From Casuarius casuarius (taxonomy: Eukaryota > Chordata > Aves > Casuariiformes > Casuariidae): DNA of 64,000 bases. Positions within the stretch are counted from its first letter, which is position 1. Each line of letters starts with the position of its first letter. Under the pieces are notes generated by a model. The model was not told where the DNA came from. It saw only the letters and a program-made list of their open reading frames with translations, and did no database searches. The stretch is from assembly GCA_003342895.1 (NCBI GenBank), contig PTFA01000024.1:4583505-4647504 (forward strand), written 5' to 3'. Below are positions 12,201 to 26,471 of this stretch, one piece after another. The translations under genes and the position numbers were made by a program.

Positions 12201-15200
12201 TGGCAGTCCTCTTTTTAGCCTTAATTTTTTGGTCAGATCCCTCTCTCTTTCTTTCAGACACACCCTACATTATTCACAGTTCCTGACTGTTCACACTTAG
12301 GTAACGTGGCTAGCGACTAGTACTTTGAGTAAATCACAGTTTACAAATTTACTCAAAAATGAGGCATATGGTTAGCATCAAAGACAATAAATACACTAAT
12401 GAAAATGCATTGGGAACCATGACCCTATAAAATAAAGCATTTAGGCACTTCATGAATAATAGAGAGTCATTAATAAATTCTGATGTACACACAGGATTAC
12501 TGCTTGCTTTAATACTAAAAAGTGTCTCTCTGAGTAACAGGCCAAAAGGGAGAATACAACTGGTTCCCTAAACCTGTCAAAGCAAAATTAAATTTATATA
12601 ATGCAATGAAGAAATATAGAGTAGAGAAGCTGGAACTTACAATGATTCATACTTAAAATATAAATATTTTCATAAGTGAATGAATCATTTATGTACTTGT
12701 TAAGCAAATGATTGCCCCAGAACTTGAGAGTAGCAGTAGTAGTACTGACTGTGGCAGCACACACAAGACAAACCAGAGTTTTCTTCCAAAAGATACAATA
12801 TTGAGTGTTTCTTTCCTACTAGCCATCTATCATGTACAAAATACACTATTTGACCTCCATAAGTTGTTTAATATAGGCATTCTGACCACTGAAGTCTTAA
12901 ATACATGAATGTTAAACTATTAAGAAACCAAACTATCTATTACAAGACATGTTGAAAGGATCACTATAATTCTTTTCACTTTGTTATCACATTTTTCGAG
13001 TTCTCTATATACATCTAACTACATTTTTAAGCTCCTTTTAGTAAGGATCTTTATTGTTATCTGAACAGTAAGATTGTTAATTTAATTATTAGCTAATAGA
13101 GATTACATTACCAAAGAAAATTGGGTTTAGTATCCATTACAAAAAAGTTAGCTTTACAGGTCAGTGCTGTATCTTCAAGACATCCTTCAAATACTTGGGG
13201 AATTCAATTTTTTTCTGTTCCTCTAATAAGAAAAATCACATTTTCTGTCCTTCGAATTCTTTTTTTCCTTCCTTGTATCCAATATGACTATTAAGATTTT
13301 CTACATATGAAGCAGTTGCAGGTATTTATGATTAAAAGCAAGTTAATTCTTCCTAAAGCTAAAGTAATTTAAGTCTTAAACCTACATCTACTTCAGTTTT
13401 TAGGAGTTTTTCTATGTGGCAGTACTTGCAATATTTCAGTCTTCACTGGAAGAAGAACTTCATGCTAAGACCTAGTGAATATGAATAATCTGTAAAGCAC
13501 TTGGGGATTAGTGGTTCATTGGACACATATTTTCCAACAGAAGTTGTTTAGTAAAGCCATTTGGTTAATCTACTAATGTTATTTTACTGCTATCAGATTA
13601 AGACTGATTTCAGTTCGGTGGTTAGAGCATAAGTAACCGATATGGCGTGGAAACGCACACCAGTTTAGAACCACCATCACTGGAACTAAGACCTAACACA
13701 AGGATGTACTGGACAGAAAAGAACTAATGGAGCAATTCTTTTGGCTCTCTAGACTATAATATTTCTCACTTTGTATCATTTCTGTCATCACATAATGACA
13801 AGATTACTATTTGCTCAGTCATATTGGCCCAAGATTTGGGCCAAGATTTGCAAGTTCTGGGTTTTTAGATATTCCTATATTTTGATTCAAGTAGTAACTT
13901 CCTTGTTGATTAAAATCCAAAAAAAAGCCTCTCTGTAAATGAATCCCTTAGACTTCCCTATTACAAATACTACATAAGATAGAGGTAAAATGAAAGACTT
14001 GAGAAAAACTTTGGCCACAGTTTTTCTTCTAAATGTTCTATACAAATTCCTCTAAGCATCCTTTTCTTAAAGAACTGCAAAACAAACATATTTGCCATTT
14101 GCCATTCCTCCAAAGAAACATAAAAACAAAGAAATAAGGTACTACAATAGTATTCCTGGGTTACAATTGTGAAAAAAAACATAAGTCAATGAGTACCCTA
14201 TACTTTGTACTTTCACAAATAATTATGGAAAAGAACCTTACATAAAAAGTTGGTTTCGTGCAGATGTTGTATAACATACAGGAGATCACAGAAATTTTGA
14301 ACTTGCCAGCAAGAGGATAATAATATGGCTTGAGTGTGGATACTCTACTGAATTTCTGCAAAGAACTGATAAAGAAATCAAGACATACAGTTCTTCCCAA
14401 GTAAAATATTTTAATGATTCACTGCTTATCTAGGGTGACTCATCTTTGAGGTAATAGATCTGTTCTGTTTTCAGAAAGCAAACTCTATCCCAAATACAGA
14501 TTACAGGAAGGCTCTGATTGTGCAAAAATGTCTACTACTGTCTGCAGTTTATACACTGCCTCATGTACTGTTCCCTGTTCTGCCTTAGACACACAGCGTG
14601 TCAGGGGCTATTTTCAGGTCTTCACCTTTCCTTGCGGCTGGATTAATATCTGATTCTTTGTCTCTAGTTACTTGACTCTGGTTTGGTCTTTTCATTTCCA
14701 GCACTACAATGCTGAACTGCTCTAACTGAACATCTGGCAGTCTGACCCTAGATATAATATGTAGGCTTGCCTTCCTCATATCTTGTTCCTAAAAACTAAT
14801 GGTGGTATTTCTGTGGCACTTAGCTGGTACTCGAATCCTCCCACCAGTGGGAGGCTGTAATATCATTTATTGCAATGTAGCTGTCTCTAAAAACTAAAAA
14901 TTAAACATTATGTTTGAAAAATCAAGTATTCCAGTCAGGACATCCTGAGGTACAGTTAGTTTTTCCTCACAAATTTAAAACAAGTGTTTTATATTTTGCA
15001 CATGTACTGTTCTGTGGCCTAAAGTTAATTAATTCTTTTCTGAAGAAAACATATTTCATGAGATCCTCATTTCTTCTGGGGCAAATTCTTTGCTGGAGAG
15101 AGTGAAATTGATGAAAGCCTTCCAGGTGTTTGGAGATGGCTGAACCATCTGTACAAACTGTTCTCAATGGGAAATTTCTGTCCTAGGAGAGAGTTCTGAA

Positions 15201-18200
15201 ATTTTCTTATATTTGAAATTGCATTAAATTTCCTGAAGCCTCCTCTTGGAAGTTATTTAGGGCTAGATGTGAAAGCAATGGAAAAATTTACAGCATCACA
15301 GGAAACTGTCCCATGCTGGCTTGAGTATATTGACACAGCCACCTAATGAACTTCTCAGGCTTTCTAAACTGTGTGAATTTCTAATTTCAGTTACTTAATC
15401 CCTATTTTCTTTTCTTTTGAACATACAGAATGAATTAAAATAACTGGAACTCTTGCAGTCATAGTTCGGTTTACATCACCAGCTGGGAATTAACAATCAA
15501 TTAATATGAAATTATTTGAAGCAAAAGTACAGTAGCTACTACTGTAGAGTAGTAGAGTATGAGTTTCTCATAATTGCAAGTAAAAAAAAATGTTAACAAC
15601 AAATAACTTCTGAAAATTATCTTTGATATGGAGGCTTTTTAAATAATAGGCAGCCGGCTTTCTGTAAGTTAATATGTTTCCACAGCAATAAGGGCAAACA
15701 GCAGAAACAACACATATAATATCATACAGGTTTACCTTCTTTCTCCCCACTGTATGAACAATAAGATCAAAAAGTTCCTAATATAATTGTTCTGTTTGAG
15801 AGTTGTCCTTTCTCAGCAAACACAATATTGCTGTAAAATGGTTAACACGGAAATCAGTAAGTAAACTGGAAGAGAGAGATACATTAAGATCAGGTAATGA
15901 ATATTTTGAGTCTTCATGACAAAAATTAAAACAACTTTCCTATAACAACTAATAGAATAGTTGAAGGAGGTGTAGACAACAGTATGCAGCCCTGAAAATA
16001 CTCTTCCTGACTTGTTTCTTGCTCAGTGTTAGGCTGCATTACGAGCTGGCACGTGCGCAATAAGAGCCAGCAGTGCAGCATCCAGAAGAAGGACAGAGGA
16101 ACAACAGAGAGCTGCATCACTCTGTTGCCACACCTGCAACTAAGATGTATGAAAGCAGCAGTGCTACAGCTCCAGATTTGCATGAATGCAGCTTTAGCTT
16201 AGCTATAGGAAAGTGTTTTTCCTTTCTTCTCACAAAGGAAGCAAAAAGGCCTGGGGACCTCGCATACTTATTTTCACCCTCTTCCAGCTAATTACGTTTG
16301 GCAGGGAGGTGAGAGTTTGGATTATCATTGGAAATGTTTTGAGCAAATGTGGACAAAACAGTAATAAAACAGAGAAAATTACTGCATTCAAAAGTCAAAC
16401 AAAATATCACTCTTACTGACTGCGAGCACAACTCTCTCACACAAACTAGCTCTATCAGTTATATAAAACCTGTGTACGAACTCTTTAAAAACTGAACTGT
16501 GTGTGCATGCACATATACAGATATGTACTGCACTCAGCACCAGAGAGATACAAATACTTACGAAATTATCTAGCCTAGCAGAAGAAAGATACTTGATTTC
16601 AAATTTTTAAAGCACTTTGCTTAGTAAATAAGAAACTTATTCAGTGATGTGTCTCAAGACCCAGAGATAACGTTTTATTTCCTGGAATGTTTGGCCCCAC
16701 ATCATGTGAGATCCTACGTTAGCTGTGTAGACCAAAAAAAAAAAAAAAACTATGGACTAGTTCAATAGCATAGTTCTGGAATAATTTATGGAGCAGCTCT
16801 AGTTAGAACCAGGCAGATAATTCACAATGAATAGCTTATTTGGCAGAAGTATCCTTTCTATTTGTTTGTGAGTTGCTGAAAGAGACTGGTTTTTAGTAAT
16901 TGGTTCATTAGTTACCATTCCCTCTAGTCTTTCCCCCCCCAAAAATTTTAGCCAATCATACTTTAGTCTACATATTCATGTAAATTACTTAAAACTACGC
17001 TTTGCTGAGTTATAACTGGCTAACACACTCACATCGCTTCTATTTTCTGTTTGGATGCCTTTGCAAGTTACATATCGAGTCACACATTTCTGGATGGCCA
17101 CACAAGCATTTCCAAAGCAAATAATAATGTTAAAGTACTCAGGTGAGTGAGTATTCATAGCGATTTACTTTCCACAGGTGGGCCTGGGAGCAAACGTTTG
17201 CTAGTACAAATGGTCACGGGAGACTGAAATTGAACCAGGAATACTAAATTGCTGGTATTCCTCCTGATTTTGCCTTTACCTATCACCACAACCAATTCCC
17301 ATTTATATAAATTGGTAACACAAAGGTAAATACTGACCTGCTACTGACAAGCAAGTTACAAATCTTGTCAGCTAATAAAACAGAAATGAAACAACCAGAA
17401 CTAAATGTGAATAAAAGTATCTTGATTTTTTTTTAATTTAGTCTGCCTGGTCTGTCTGCTGCACAAGTACCATTTTCCTGTTAAATTCTCAAGCTATGAG
17501 CATCAATTGCCTCTCACTTTCAATGCGTAAAAAATTCCTTCCTTATATTTGTTTCCTCCTGATTCCACATCAGCAGCTACCATAGAAATGTATAATGTAA
17601 GATATGACTGAGCAAAAGAATACAAAAAGACACAAATGTGCATGAAGACCATTTTTAAGTAGGCATATTTGTTCTCTTACAGAAAGTGATGCTCATTAGA
17701 ACATGCAATTTCCATTAAATAATCACATACTTTAGCTTCATGGCTTGCAGTATTACCTTGATGATATTTTGCATAGAGACATTAAGTAGTTACGTTGTAT
17801 ACATATCATGAGTGAATCCTATTATAAGGCAAGATGAGCACTGAGAAACCAGGAGTAACTGCTTGGAAACTTCTGGCCCAGGAGTAAGAACACTAGTCCC
17901 TGAAGACATATGTGGACTTGCTCCTTTTCACTTACCTACTTAAGTGTATCTTTTGCTCATAATAATTTGAAATGTTTCAAAGACTTAAATTTATTATAAA
18001 CTACAAAGCAGCTTACAAAGATAGAATAACAGTTGCTCTTTACTGAGTGATGATAATGTATTTTAATTGAATTTAGGTCAGATTATCAAATAGCTTACTA
18101 TTTGAATAACAGTACAACTCCATTCTAAATTAATCCACCCTGAATTCCAGTGTAACTAATATTTTGTCCTACTTATTCACACTGTGTAGAGACCTCATTC

Positions 18201-21200
18201 TGATGAAACAACTAAGATAAGTAGTTATATTTATACACACACTTTGCCATGGAAATTCTGAAAGCAGACAGTGGAGGAAAAAAAAGTAGAAGGCAAAATA
18301 GAGTAAGTATGTAATTTTTGATACTCTATGAAGAGAAGTGTCAGAAGAGTATCAAAAGTTTTCAGAAAGTAATTACGAAATGTTTATATCTATTTTTCTC
18401 GATGAATTATCAGTTTCTAACCAGATAATCTACCTATTTTATCAATATTTGTTAAATCAAATGAGCATCCTCTACCATTTAATTTGTATTATGCTGAGAA
18501 GAATAAATACCCTAAGTTTAATGACTCTATTGGTAAAATAAAAAGGGTCAATGATGCTACTAATTTAAAAAAAAGCCTGAGTCTTTTTCTTCTCCCATTT
18601 GTTCTTCCTCTTATCCTAATATATTAAGTACATGTTACAGGGTTAGGTTGGCACTTTAATGAGTAAAACAGGGACTTACTTGAACGTATATTTTTCAGAT
18701 TTGAGGAGGCTAACTGGGAGAACAAAATAACAGAAGCAACTTAGAACATGGGGCGAGGGAGCGTCACTGAATAGCCCGTCAAGGCACTCCCATTTTCAGA
18801 GCAAAGCAGAATAAGACATGACCATAACAATGACTTTCAATAAATGTTCAAAGAAAGAGAGCAGGAAGCCCAACTGAAAAGTGAGAGGAAAAGGTTAGGC
18901 CTATAATCCAGACAATTTCTCTAAATTACCACCTTTTCTGAAGTGCTGATCATTAAGTGAAACTTGGCAGATAACAAACTGTTCTTGTTTAGAAACAGGC
19001 ATGTCTGTGGGATGATTGTTAGATGTGATCCTTTAGGATTTACCTTCAAATTATCAGGTGACAATGGGCTTTTCTTGACAGTGCTGTGAATCCGGTCACC
19101 TTATTGAGATTTTCCGTTGTTTGTGTTCCTCTTTAACCAATGGAAGGTTTCCATGAAAAAAACATATGTGGGGAAGATAGGAAGGAACATTTCTGAAATC
19201 TTTAAAGTTTTTATCTACAGCACTTAAAAATAGCTGTTCAGTAGTCTGATGGCGTCTCCATTGATCTGCGAGGAAGAAACCAGTCAGGTGAATAATAACT
19301 TCATCTGCTGCAAGGTTTCCCTAACATCTTCATTTATTGCATGAATGCATCTTTCTATTAAATTCTCCTATCTTTTCCTCTCACAAAGCAGTGAATACTA
19401 TACCCCCTTTTAAGTTATCATTTCTAAGGGTAAATCCAGTTAATTCTTATCACAGATGGATGTATTTCAACACAGACTATCTCTAAGAAATATGATACTG
19501 CCACACCTCATGTGTACAGGCCATATCAGCACAGGTGTTGCAAATAAGCTCTACGTTACATTCAGAGTGGAAATAATATCCTTCCAGGTTATAGAGATAT
19601 AATATGCCATTCTTGTTAAATGAAAAAAGTTCACTTTGAAATAGTAAATTTGATGAATGTGATGCATTCAAGTTATCTAAACTAAGCCCAACTTTTCAAA
19701 TAGTAGAATAATGGTAGGGCAGAGGAATCTGCTGAATTACAGTTTTCTCATTAGATTGTTTTCTTTTGGAAAAAATTGCCTTTCAAAATCACAGCAGAAC
19801 CATTCTCCATTCTTATATGCTGGTAAAAAGGGTAAAAAATAAAGAAAGCTACTCTCAGTTCATAAATTTTCTCGCTTCTCAATAGCATTTGAAAGTCCAA
19901 GACAGAGATTATCAATATGACAAAGGAAAAAATTTCCAGATCACCTAAGTTATTTAGTATGAATCTCATTAAAAATAAGATACATGTGTTGAATCATTTA
20001 CATGTTTTTAAAAGTGTAGAAATAGTTTAATAGAAATGTCTCAGGCAGATTTCAGAATCACAGGCTTCCATTATTGCACCTGTAGGTATTGAGTCAAAAA
20101 CATCTCCATCTTCAAGCACAAGCATTTTTCTTTCTTAACTGCCTTGGAAACAGGAAGAATCAAAAGCACAGCAGAGAGCAGAAGGACCAGGCTATTTCGG
20201 TTTAACTATCAACTGAATAGAATGAGATCAGGTTGTATGGTCCCTGTATTTGACAGAGCAATCAGCCATTCACTTTGAGTTTCCGGTTAAGCGTACCTTG
20301 ATTTCCTGGAATGAGCTGAATCCTGTCAGTGTGGGTAGAGTCTCTTCATCAGGTATCAGAAGTCATTCTGCTGGTGCTTTTCAAATGAGGGATTGAAACG
20401 GTGGTCTTTATATCTTGTAAAGCAATAACTTCACCAATGCAGAAGCAACAGCCAAGATATCCTAAGTTTTACTTCTACTCCATCACTGTAATCAGTTTAA
20501 TCAAGATGTAGTTGATATGCAGATTTATATTTTATACATACCAATGAAAACTTAGGTTTAAAAAGTAGATTGGCAGAGAGAAGGATTTCAGTTGTTTATC
20601 TTGGCACTTAACTTAGGCTGTGTAAATTATATTGCCTTTATGCTACTTCAGAATTCAATACTATAATATAACTATTATAACTATAATATACAGAAAAAAG
20701 TTTAGATTTGTGAAAGCTTTTGCAACTGCAGGTGGGTATTTATTTTTCAAATTTTCAAAAGCACTGCAGATGCCTATCTGTCATCTTAAAGTGAAAAAGA
20801 TGGGTTCTTTATTTTCCATAGAAAACTTAAATGGCTGTAATCCTAACTCTGCAGGCATCTGATGTTACAAGAGAAGACTCTTGCATGAAAATATGTAATA
20901 TAATCACCAACACAACAAAAATAATACTTACAGGTATTGTTTCATTAAAACAAGGTACGTGACTTTATGGCAAGGAGAAGACAACAGATTATCCACCTAA
21001 ATAAAAACTTGGTAGCCATCTGCAAATTCAGACATATAATAATCTTCACACAGTCTCCTTTATTCCCCCCTACCACATACTCCCAGAAGCAGCTGCCACT
21101 CATACAGTAATGTTACATAAAGCCAGAAAAATAGCCAGTGGTATACCACAGTATGGTGAAAGGTATCTTCACCTGGAAGTTACTGCAAAATGCTTCTATA

Positions 21201-23170
21201 TACAATAAGAACTATCAGGAGCAAAATGCCACATATTAGGGAAAACAGCTTTTGTCGAGATCTAAAAGAATATGAATTCTGACAAGATGTGCATCGCCCC
21301 AGACCATCTTCAATAACACTTACTGATTCATATATTAACTGCAGATAAAACCATGGCCCACAGAATGCAGTGGCAGATCTAATACCAATGCTAATTCTTA
21401 CCAGAAAAAGAAAAGAAATCCTTCATAACTTTAAACCAAAGCTTGATGCTACCTAATTTCCCATGTTGGGCTACAAAGAACTCATTTTGAAACACCATTA
21501 CCATATTTATGACAAAGTTGTCTAGTCCACATGAATTCCAAATCCCATTCCTGATGGAAATGACAAAGCGATTTATCCATTACCAGTTATCTATTCCCTA
21601 GAATGAAATGTAGGATGATTTGATGATCAGAAAAGGTCTACCATTATTTTCTCAATATTTGTTCACTGAGCAGGCTACCCTGACTTCTACTTAAGTAATG
21701 GATAGATGTGGTTTTATCGATTTTAGAGACTTCAGGATTTGTTCCAGTGTATTCTTTCTAACGTGATACAGTTTGTCCAGAACACACATAGGAAACCTGT
21801 ATCAGGAACACTTGTGATTAATGACTCTGGGCAAGTAGATGGAAATGAATCTAATTTTAAGCTTCTGGTCACTGATCTATAGTTAGAACAGATTTCCCTT
21901 TTCTGCCAATTTATGCTTGCTATGTAATTATTTAAAAGTGAATTACAAAGATTTTTAAAACTTCACCACTTGAATTTTCTTCTACAGGTATAGATTAATG
22001 ATGCAAATTCTTTTTCTACTGAAATCAAAACCCTGACTCAAGCAGAGCCTAAGTAAAAAAAGAAGGAAAATATCAGATTCTACCATCTAGGTCCTGCTAC
22101 AGAATGAGTTAAAAATTTAAATAATCTATTAATGTATATAAGCATTGCACAAAATATATGTTATAGCTGCATTTCAACTCTTTTAGTCATGTGGAATGTA
22201 TGAGAGAACCTTACAAATGCTACTTTACTGTATTTTGGGGGGGGTGTCAGGGCTCTACTCAAAAATGTAGGCAATGATGTTAAATTATGGCATGACATCA
22301 CTGTTAAATAAGAGATAGGCTTTGAGAATTCTGCTGCAGTGGTCTTTAACCATATTGGAAAGACATGATGCCTCTCCTTTTACTCGCACTGGCAGCAAAA
22401 AATCCCGGTATCCAAAAAATAGGAAAATTAATGTAAGCACATTTTTCCAAGTTATTCAAATAGCTCAGAACCAGGCAAGTTTGGACTTAGTCAACTAAAG
22501 AAAACAAATTATTAGCGTGCCTTCATTTGAAAGGGATATCTGCCTAAGGTTAACTTAATGACTCTTACAGTCAAGAAATTAATAGATGAAATCAAATTCT
22601 GTCATGTTCCTCCATTAAGACTGTTAGTGTTTTCTTTATTAGCAATAAAAGTTTGAACAATGTACCCTTGGTCTATCAACTCAATTCCCCTATTTAATAG
22701 AGTTGGTGACCATATCTTGACAGTAACAGATGATTCCTGAGTAAGCTATAAACGAAGGAAGTTGATCAAGGAGATTAAACTTGTCCATTCTAATGAAAAC
22801 AATAAAATTAGAAGCAATCTTATAGCTTATTAGAAGAGCGCGGACCAGTGGACATGACCTACTGCTCAGCTGCCATACCATATATGAAGTGTTTCCATGT
22901 AAAGTTATTATCCACATTAAAGAAAAGAAAAAAACCCTGTAGACCCCCATATTTCTTTTTTTTCAGATTTACCAGTTTTTTTCAGCAACAGAAGTAAAAT
23001 GTAGCATTTTCCCCCACTTGCAGAAAATATCAGATTTTATATCCGATCTGTATTTCTAGAGCTAGGATTTTCTCAGCCTTTCAGCTGTCTGTCTCTTGAC
23101 AGGAAAGACCAGAAAGGATTGCTTTTTTTCAGCAAGACAATTATATGAAAAATATTCTTTGATACCATAC
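9201..23170. other. 14 kb without a recognisable gene
   Basis: I see no gene, RNA gene or clear transposon. The longest open frame is 164 codons on the minus strand (11457-11951); its translation has no repeat, signal peptide or motif that I recognise, and long frames of this size are borderline for chance here. A frame at 15926-16183 (minus) is hydrophobic but lies in a slightly GC-richer patch (16020-16160), which lengthens frames by itself. Minor features are a 17-base A-run at 16733-16749, the palindrome TGTGCATGCACA at 16502-16513, a short direct duplication of a CCAAGATTTG-containing unit near 13826-13850, and an 8-base G-run near 22238. Confidence 0.75.
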
Positions 23171-23316
23171 CCGCACATAGAGCCCCAAAATAAACAACAA
23201 AAAGAAAGATGATCCAGACTCTATCATTATAGGGAGGTTTCTGGTAGCCAGCAGCTTCTGAACTTCTTTTCATCACACACTTTCATAGACACAAAGGTCA
23301 CGGAAAGTTCAAAATT
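23171..23316 (-). CDS. Candidate first coding exon of a membrane protein (tentative)
   Basis: On the minus strand an acceptor-like TTATTTCTTTGCAG ends at 23317. A 146-bp interval follows, ending at a GTATGG donor-like site (GT at 23170-23169). Inside, an ATG at 23273-23271 opens 34 codons and ends in phase 1. An in-frame TGA lies four codons upstream, so the leader would be untranslated. The peptide has a polar start with a KPPYNDR motif and then a hydrophobic segment of about 17 residues (VWIIFLFVVYFGALCAG), as in a first transmembrane helix. From memory, Pns1-type choline-transporter-like (SLC44/CTL) proteins have a similar KPxxND stretch just before helix 1; this is a weak resemblance. I found no convincing second exon downstream on this strand. 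Without splicing the frame would run to 23073 (67 codons), so chance remains a serious alternative. Confidence 0.25.
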
Positions 23317-26300
23317 CTGCAAAGAAATAATTACAAACTCCCAAATACAGATGCTGCTGTCAAAAGTGTTTTTTCCTATTGCGTGTCACAGCTGAATGCA
23401 TGCAGGGAGCTTTCCCAAGCTAGTCAGGAAAGCCTACAATAATAGCAAGGCATCACTGGGAAATATATCTTTCTCTGCAAAATGCATCACACTTTTGCTA
23501 AGCTAGTGAGACATGACTAGAAGATAAAGGGTTGTAGGGAGAAGGTGACTGATGTTTCTTCTGTAAACATAAACAGGTGAAAGTGGTTGCTTAAAGACAG
23601 AATCTCAACTTCCTTAAATCCATCATCCGATGGAAAAATAAGTAGCACCTTACAGAAGAGACCACATGGACTCAGTGAGCCCAGCTGGACAAGGAAACCA
23701 TTCGTTCTTGAACAGAGACAGACTCAAAGCTTCGATGCAAGTATGATTTATATCTACTGGTCCCCCACCTATTTTTTTCCTAATTCTGATTTTCACTGCC
23801 TATTTTTCCCGTTTTGTTCTGCTGTTTCAATCTGTGTGATTTGCATCCTTTTGTGTTTCTTCTGGTTTTTTTCTTTTTTGTTTTAAAAGTTCCGTATTTT
23901 GGAAATGTTTTCTTCTCCACAGTTGTGCATTTCACTTCTACTTTTGATTTAACTCAGTTTGTTCATTTTAAACATCTTAGGGGAAAAAAAGCAAAGCTAA
24001 TGATTTCTTCCTCTTTTCAAATGCACTTTCATTTTTCCCTGATTAGAGGATTACATAGCTTGCTATATCTCTGTTTTGTTTCATCGCCTTTTTCAGCCTC
24101 CTCTGCTAGACTCACATCCACAAAAAAAATCCAGGCAGCTGGCCACCTTTATGGCACAATACTGCACTATCTAGCAGAGGTTGTTCATTACATCTGAAAC
24201 ATCTTTATAGCCATGCAGTAGCATGGGAAGTATAATTGCTTAGCAAGTATGGCTTTTCTCAGGTGAGACTAACTTTGAACCCGGTAGAACTCACAAAGAT
24301 TCCTGGCTGGAGGAAAAAAAGTCCCAAGTTCTCTCTCAAGCCAGGTTAGACACTTTTGTTGGTTTCTGTTTGTTAGTTTTACTGATGGCCCAGGAAATCA
24401 TGAAAATCCTTTTGCTTGGGAAAGGTTTCAAACAGACATCTTCTAATGAAATGCCATCCTTGTCTGAGTCATATGTGTTGTAACAGCCTGACTCCTTGTT
24501 GACTTCAGGATAAGTTATCAAGACTTTCCAGTGGGGATTTATTCAACCAGGACATTTTGTTTACAAGATTAAAACTAATGCAATAGCCAATGGCAGGGGA
24601 GAAGTCATCACACAGTAAATACAAGCTAATAGAAAACACAGAAAAAAATAAAGAAGAAGAAGAATGGAACATTGAATAAATAAATAAAAACAGAAGCTCC
24701 TGTATCTAACCGACCTGTAAAGGTTCTGTTTTGATGAAGATTTATATGCAAATCTGATAATTATATCTACTACAAAGAGTTTAAGAATTTTGTTTCAAAC
24801 ATAGGACTGATTTAAAATCGATATGAACATCTGATAGAAAGGCTTTTAATTAAAGTAGCAACATAAAAAGTGTTTTTCCCAAGCACATCATACCAAAAAA
24901 AAGCAAAAGATCAAATGACCTAAAAAAATTAGTTAGCAAAACTTTCAGTAAGTGAACTAATAAAATCACTTGCCTGAAAAGATAACAGTTGACTATACCA
25001 ACTGACATGAATTTAATGGAAACTCAAACAAGAAGTATGGAAAAGGCTTGGCAAGATTAGCAGAAAATACAGGCATATCTGGAGTTCGATGTTAAATATT
25101 TAAATTCACTATTTTCAAGGAAAAAATAATTAGATACTTTAACATGTATTTTCAAAAAGTATTTCAAATTAAAATGAAAAAAATTCTAACTATGTAGATG
25201 GTACTAGCAAATATGCAGTAAAATTGGTGAATGTCAAAAGTCTGTACATGATTTTCTTGCACTCAATTTTTATACTTCACAATAAAAGCTAAGGAGATTT
25301 ATTTCAATGAGACTGTGCAGGTCTAACTATGAAATAGTAAGCCTAGTGTGAGAAAGGTTACCTGTTCCCAGTATCTTTTTCCAAACAACTGTAGACTGCT
25401 TGAGCTGAGCAAGGGAACCATTTAGGATGGACATTCTTCCCCATTTTAGAACTACTCATTACTTTTAGGGCTTTTACCAGCACTACAATGTCTGAAAATT
25501 GGTCAAAGGATAAACAGTGAGAACCAACGTAGGCTCACTCTTGAAAGAGACTCTGCTTCAAAGTTTGGTATTTTATTTCACAGAAAAACCTACTTTTTGT
25601 GTGTCATGAGGTCTTATTAGATGAAAGATTTTAATCTTTAATTAAGGATGATTTTAAAATAGTCTTCTACCATGAACTCTAAATAGTCATTGACCAAAAT
25701 ATAAAATGAATTGGTATGATTTTTGAGTGTTAGATATCACTGATTTTAGTCTTCACATTCAAAAGAGGAATTAATTTATGAAGAAGGAGATCTGCTGGCT
25801 CACTTGGGATATAACTTCAGAATCTACTGCTCTGAGAAGAATGCAATGCGCTCAGGAAAACCCCACTTTCTCTAACCCACAGTTGGTATTTATTTATTTT
25901 TATTTACTGCAGACATTCTCCTACCTTTTTGTGCAATTAGTAGTTTTGAATGTCAGATGATAAGGTACTGGGAAATTTTGCTTACTATGTTCTCCAGGGT
26001 TCCTTCTCAAAGTACCATAAAATAATGACTCAAAAATATAAAATAACTGCTGCCTACTGTGTGTGTGGGCACACGTGTTTATAGGAAATAATACTACATA
26101 TCAAATAGTAAATAATACTATATACCAGATTTGTTTTCAGTTCTTAAATTTTTTGGATGAGTTTTTAATGATCTAGGCATAGTTGAACACCATCTGAGTT
26201 TTTCGGTCTCATGGGAATATGTTATCTTTCTGATGGCAAAGCACATTTCTACAGTGTTAGCAAATGTATACAACATACAGAAATGCACGGCTCAACCCAC

Positions 26301-26421
26301 TGTATTGACCGTACTGATTACTTGTATGCTTGCAGGTCATTTTGCCATTCTTCTCAATATGTTCCACAGGTTTATTATCTTAATGACCATGTATCTGCTG
26401 GAAAGCAAATGCTACTAGAAA

Positions 26422-26471
26422 ATCAAAAGATATTTCAGAGGTGTGTTCTATCAAAAGATAGTTCAGAGGTG
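26422..26471. repeat. 22-bp direct repeat, period 28
   Basis: ATCAAAAGATATTTCAGAGG plus TG (26422-26443) recurs at 26450-26471 with a single change (TATTT to TAGTT), six bases later. The near identity points to a fairly recent local duplication. It falls inside an open frame of 90 codons (26211-26483), but I do not regard that frame as a gene. Confidence 0.75.

Noticed and set aside
15926..16183. Hydrophobic 85-codon minus frame, also hydrophobic in a second frame
   Set aside because: Leu- and Ala-rich translation comes from a CTG/GCT-rich patch; no splice or start context and no known family.
17651..17665. Minus-strand peptide NKYAY, as in choline-transporter-like proteins, 5.5 kb downstream of the exon candidate
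   Set aside because: Only five residues match. The sequence after them has no family features, the upstream acceptor is weak, and a stop lies two codons before.
22963..23060. Strong plus-strand acceptor (TTTCTTTTTTTTCAG) followed by about 30 open codons
   Set aside because: Pyrimidine tracts followed by AG are frequent here, no donor follows, and the frame ends in a stop without family resemblance.
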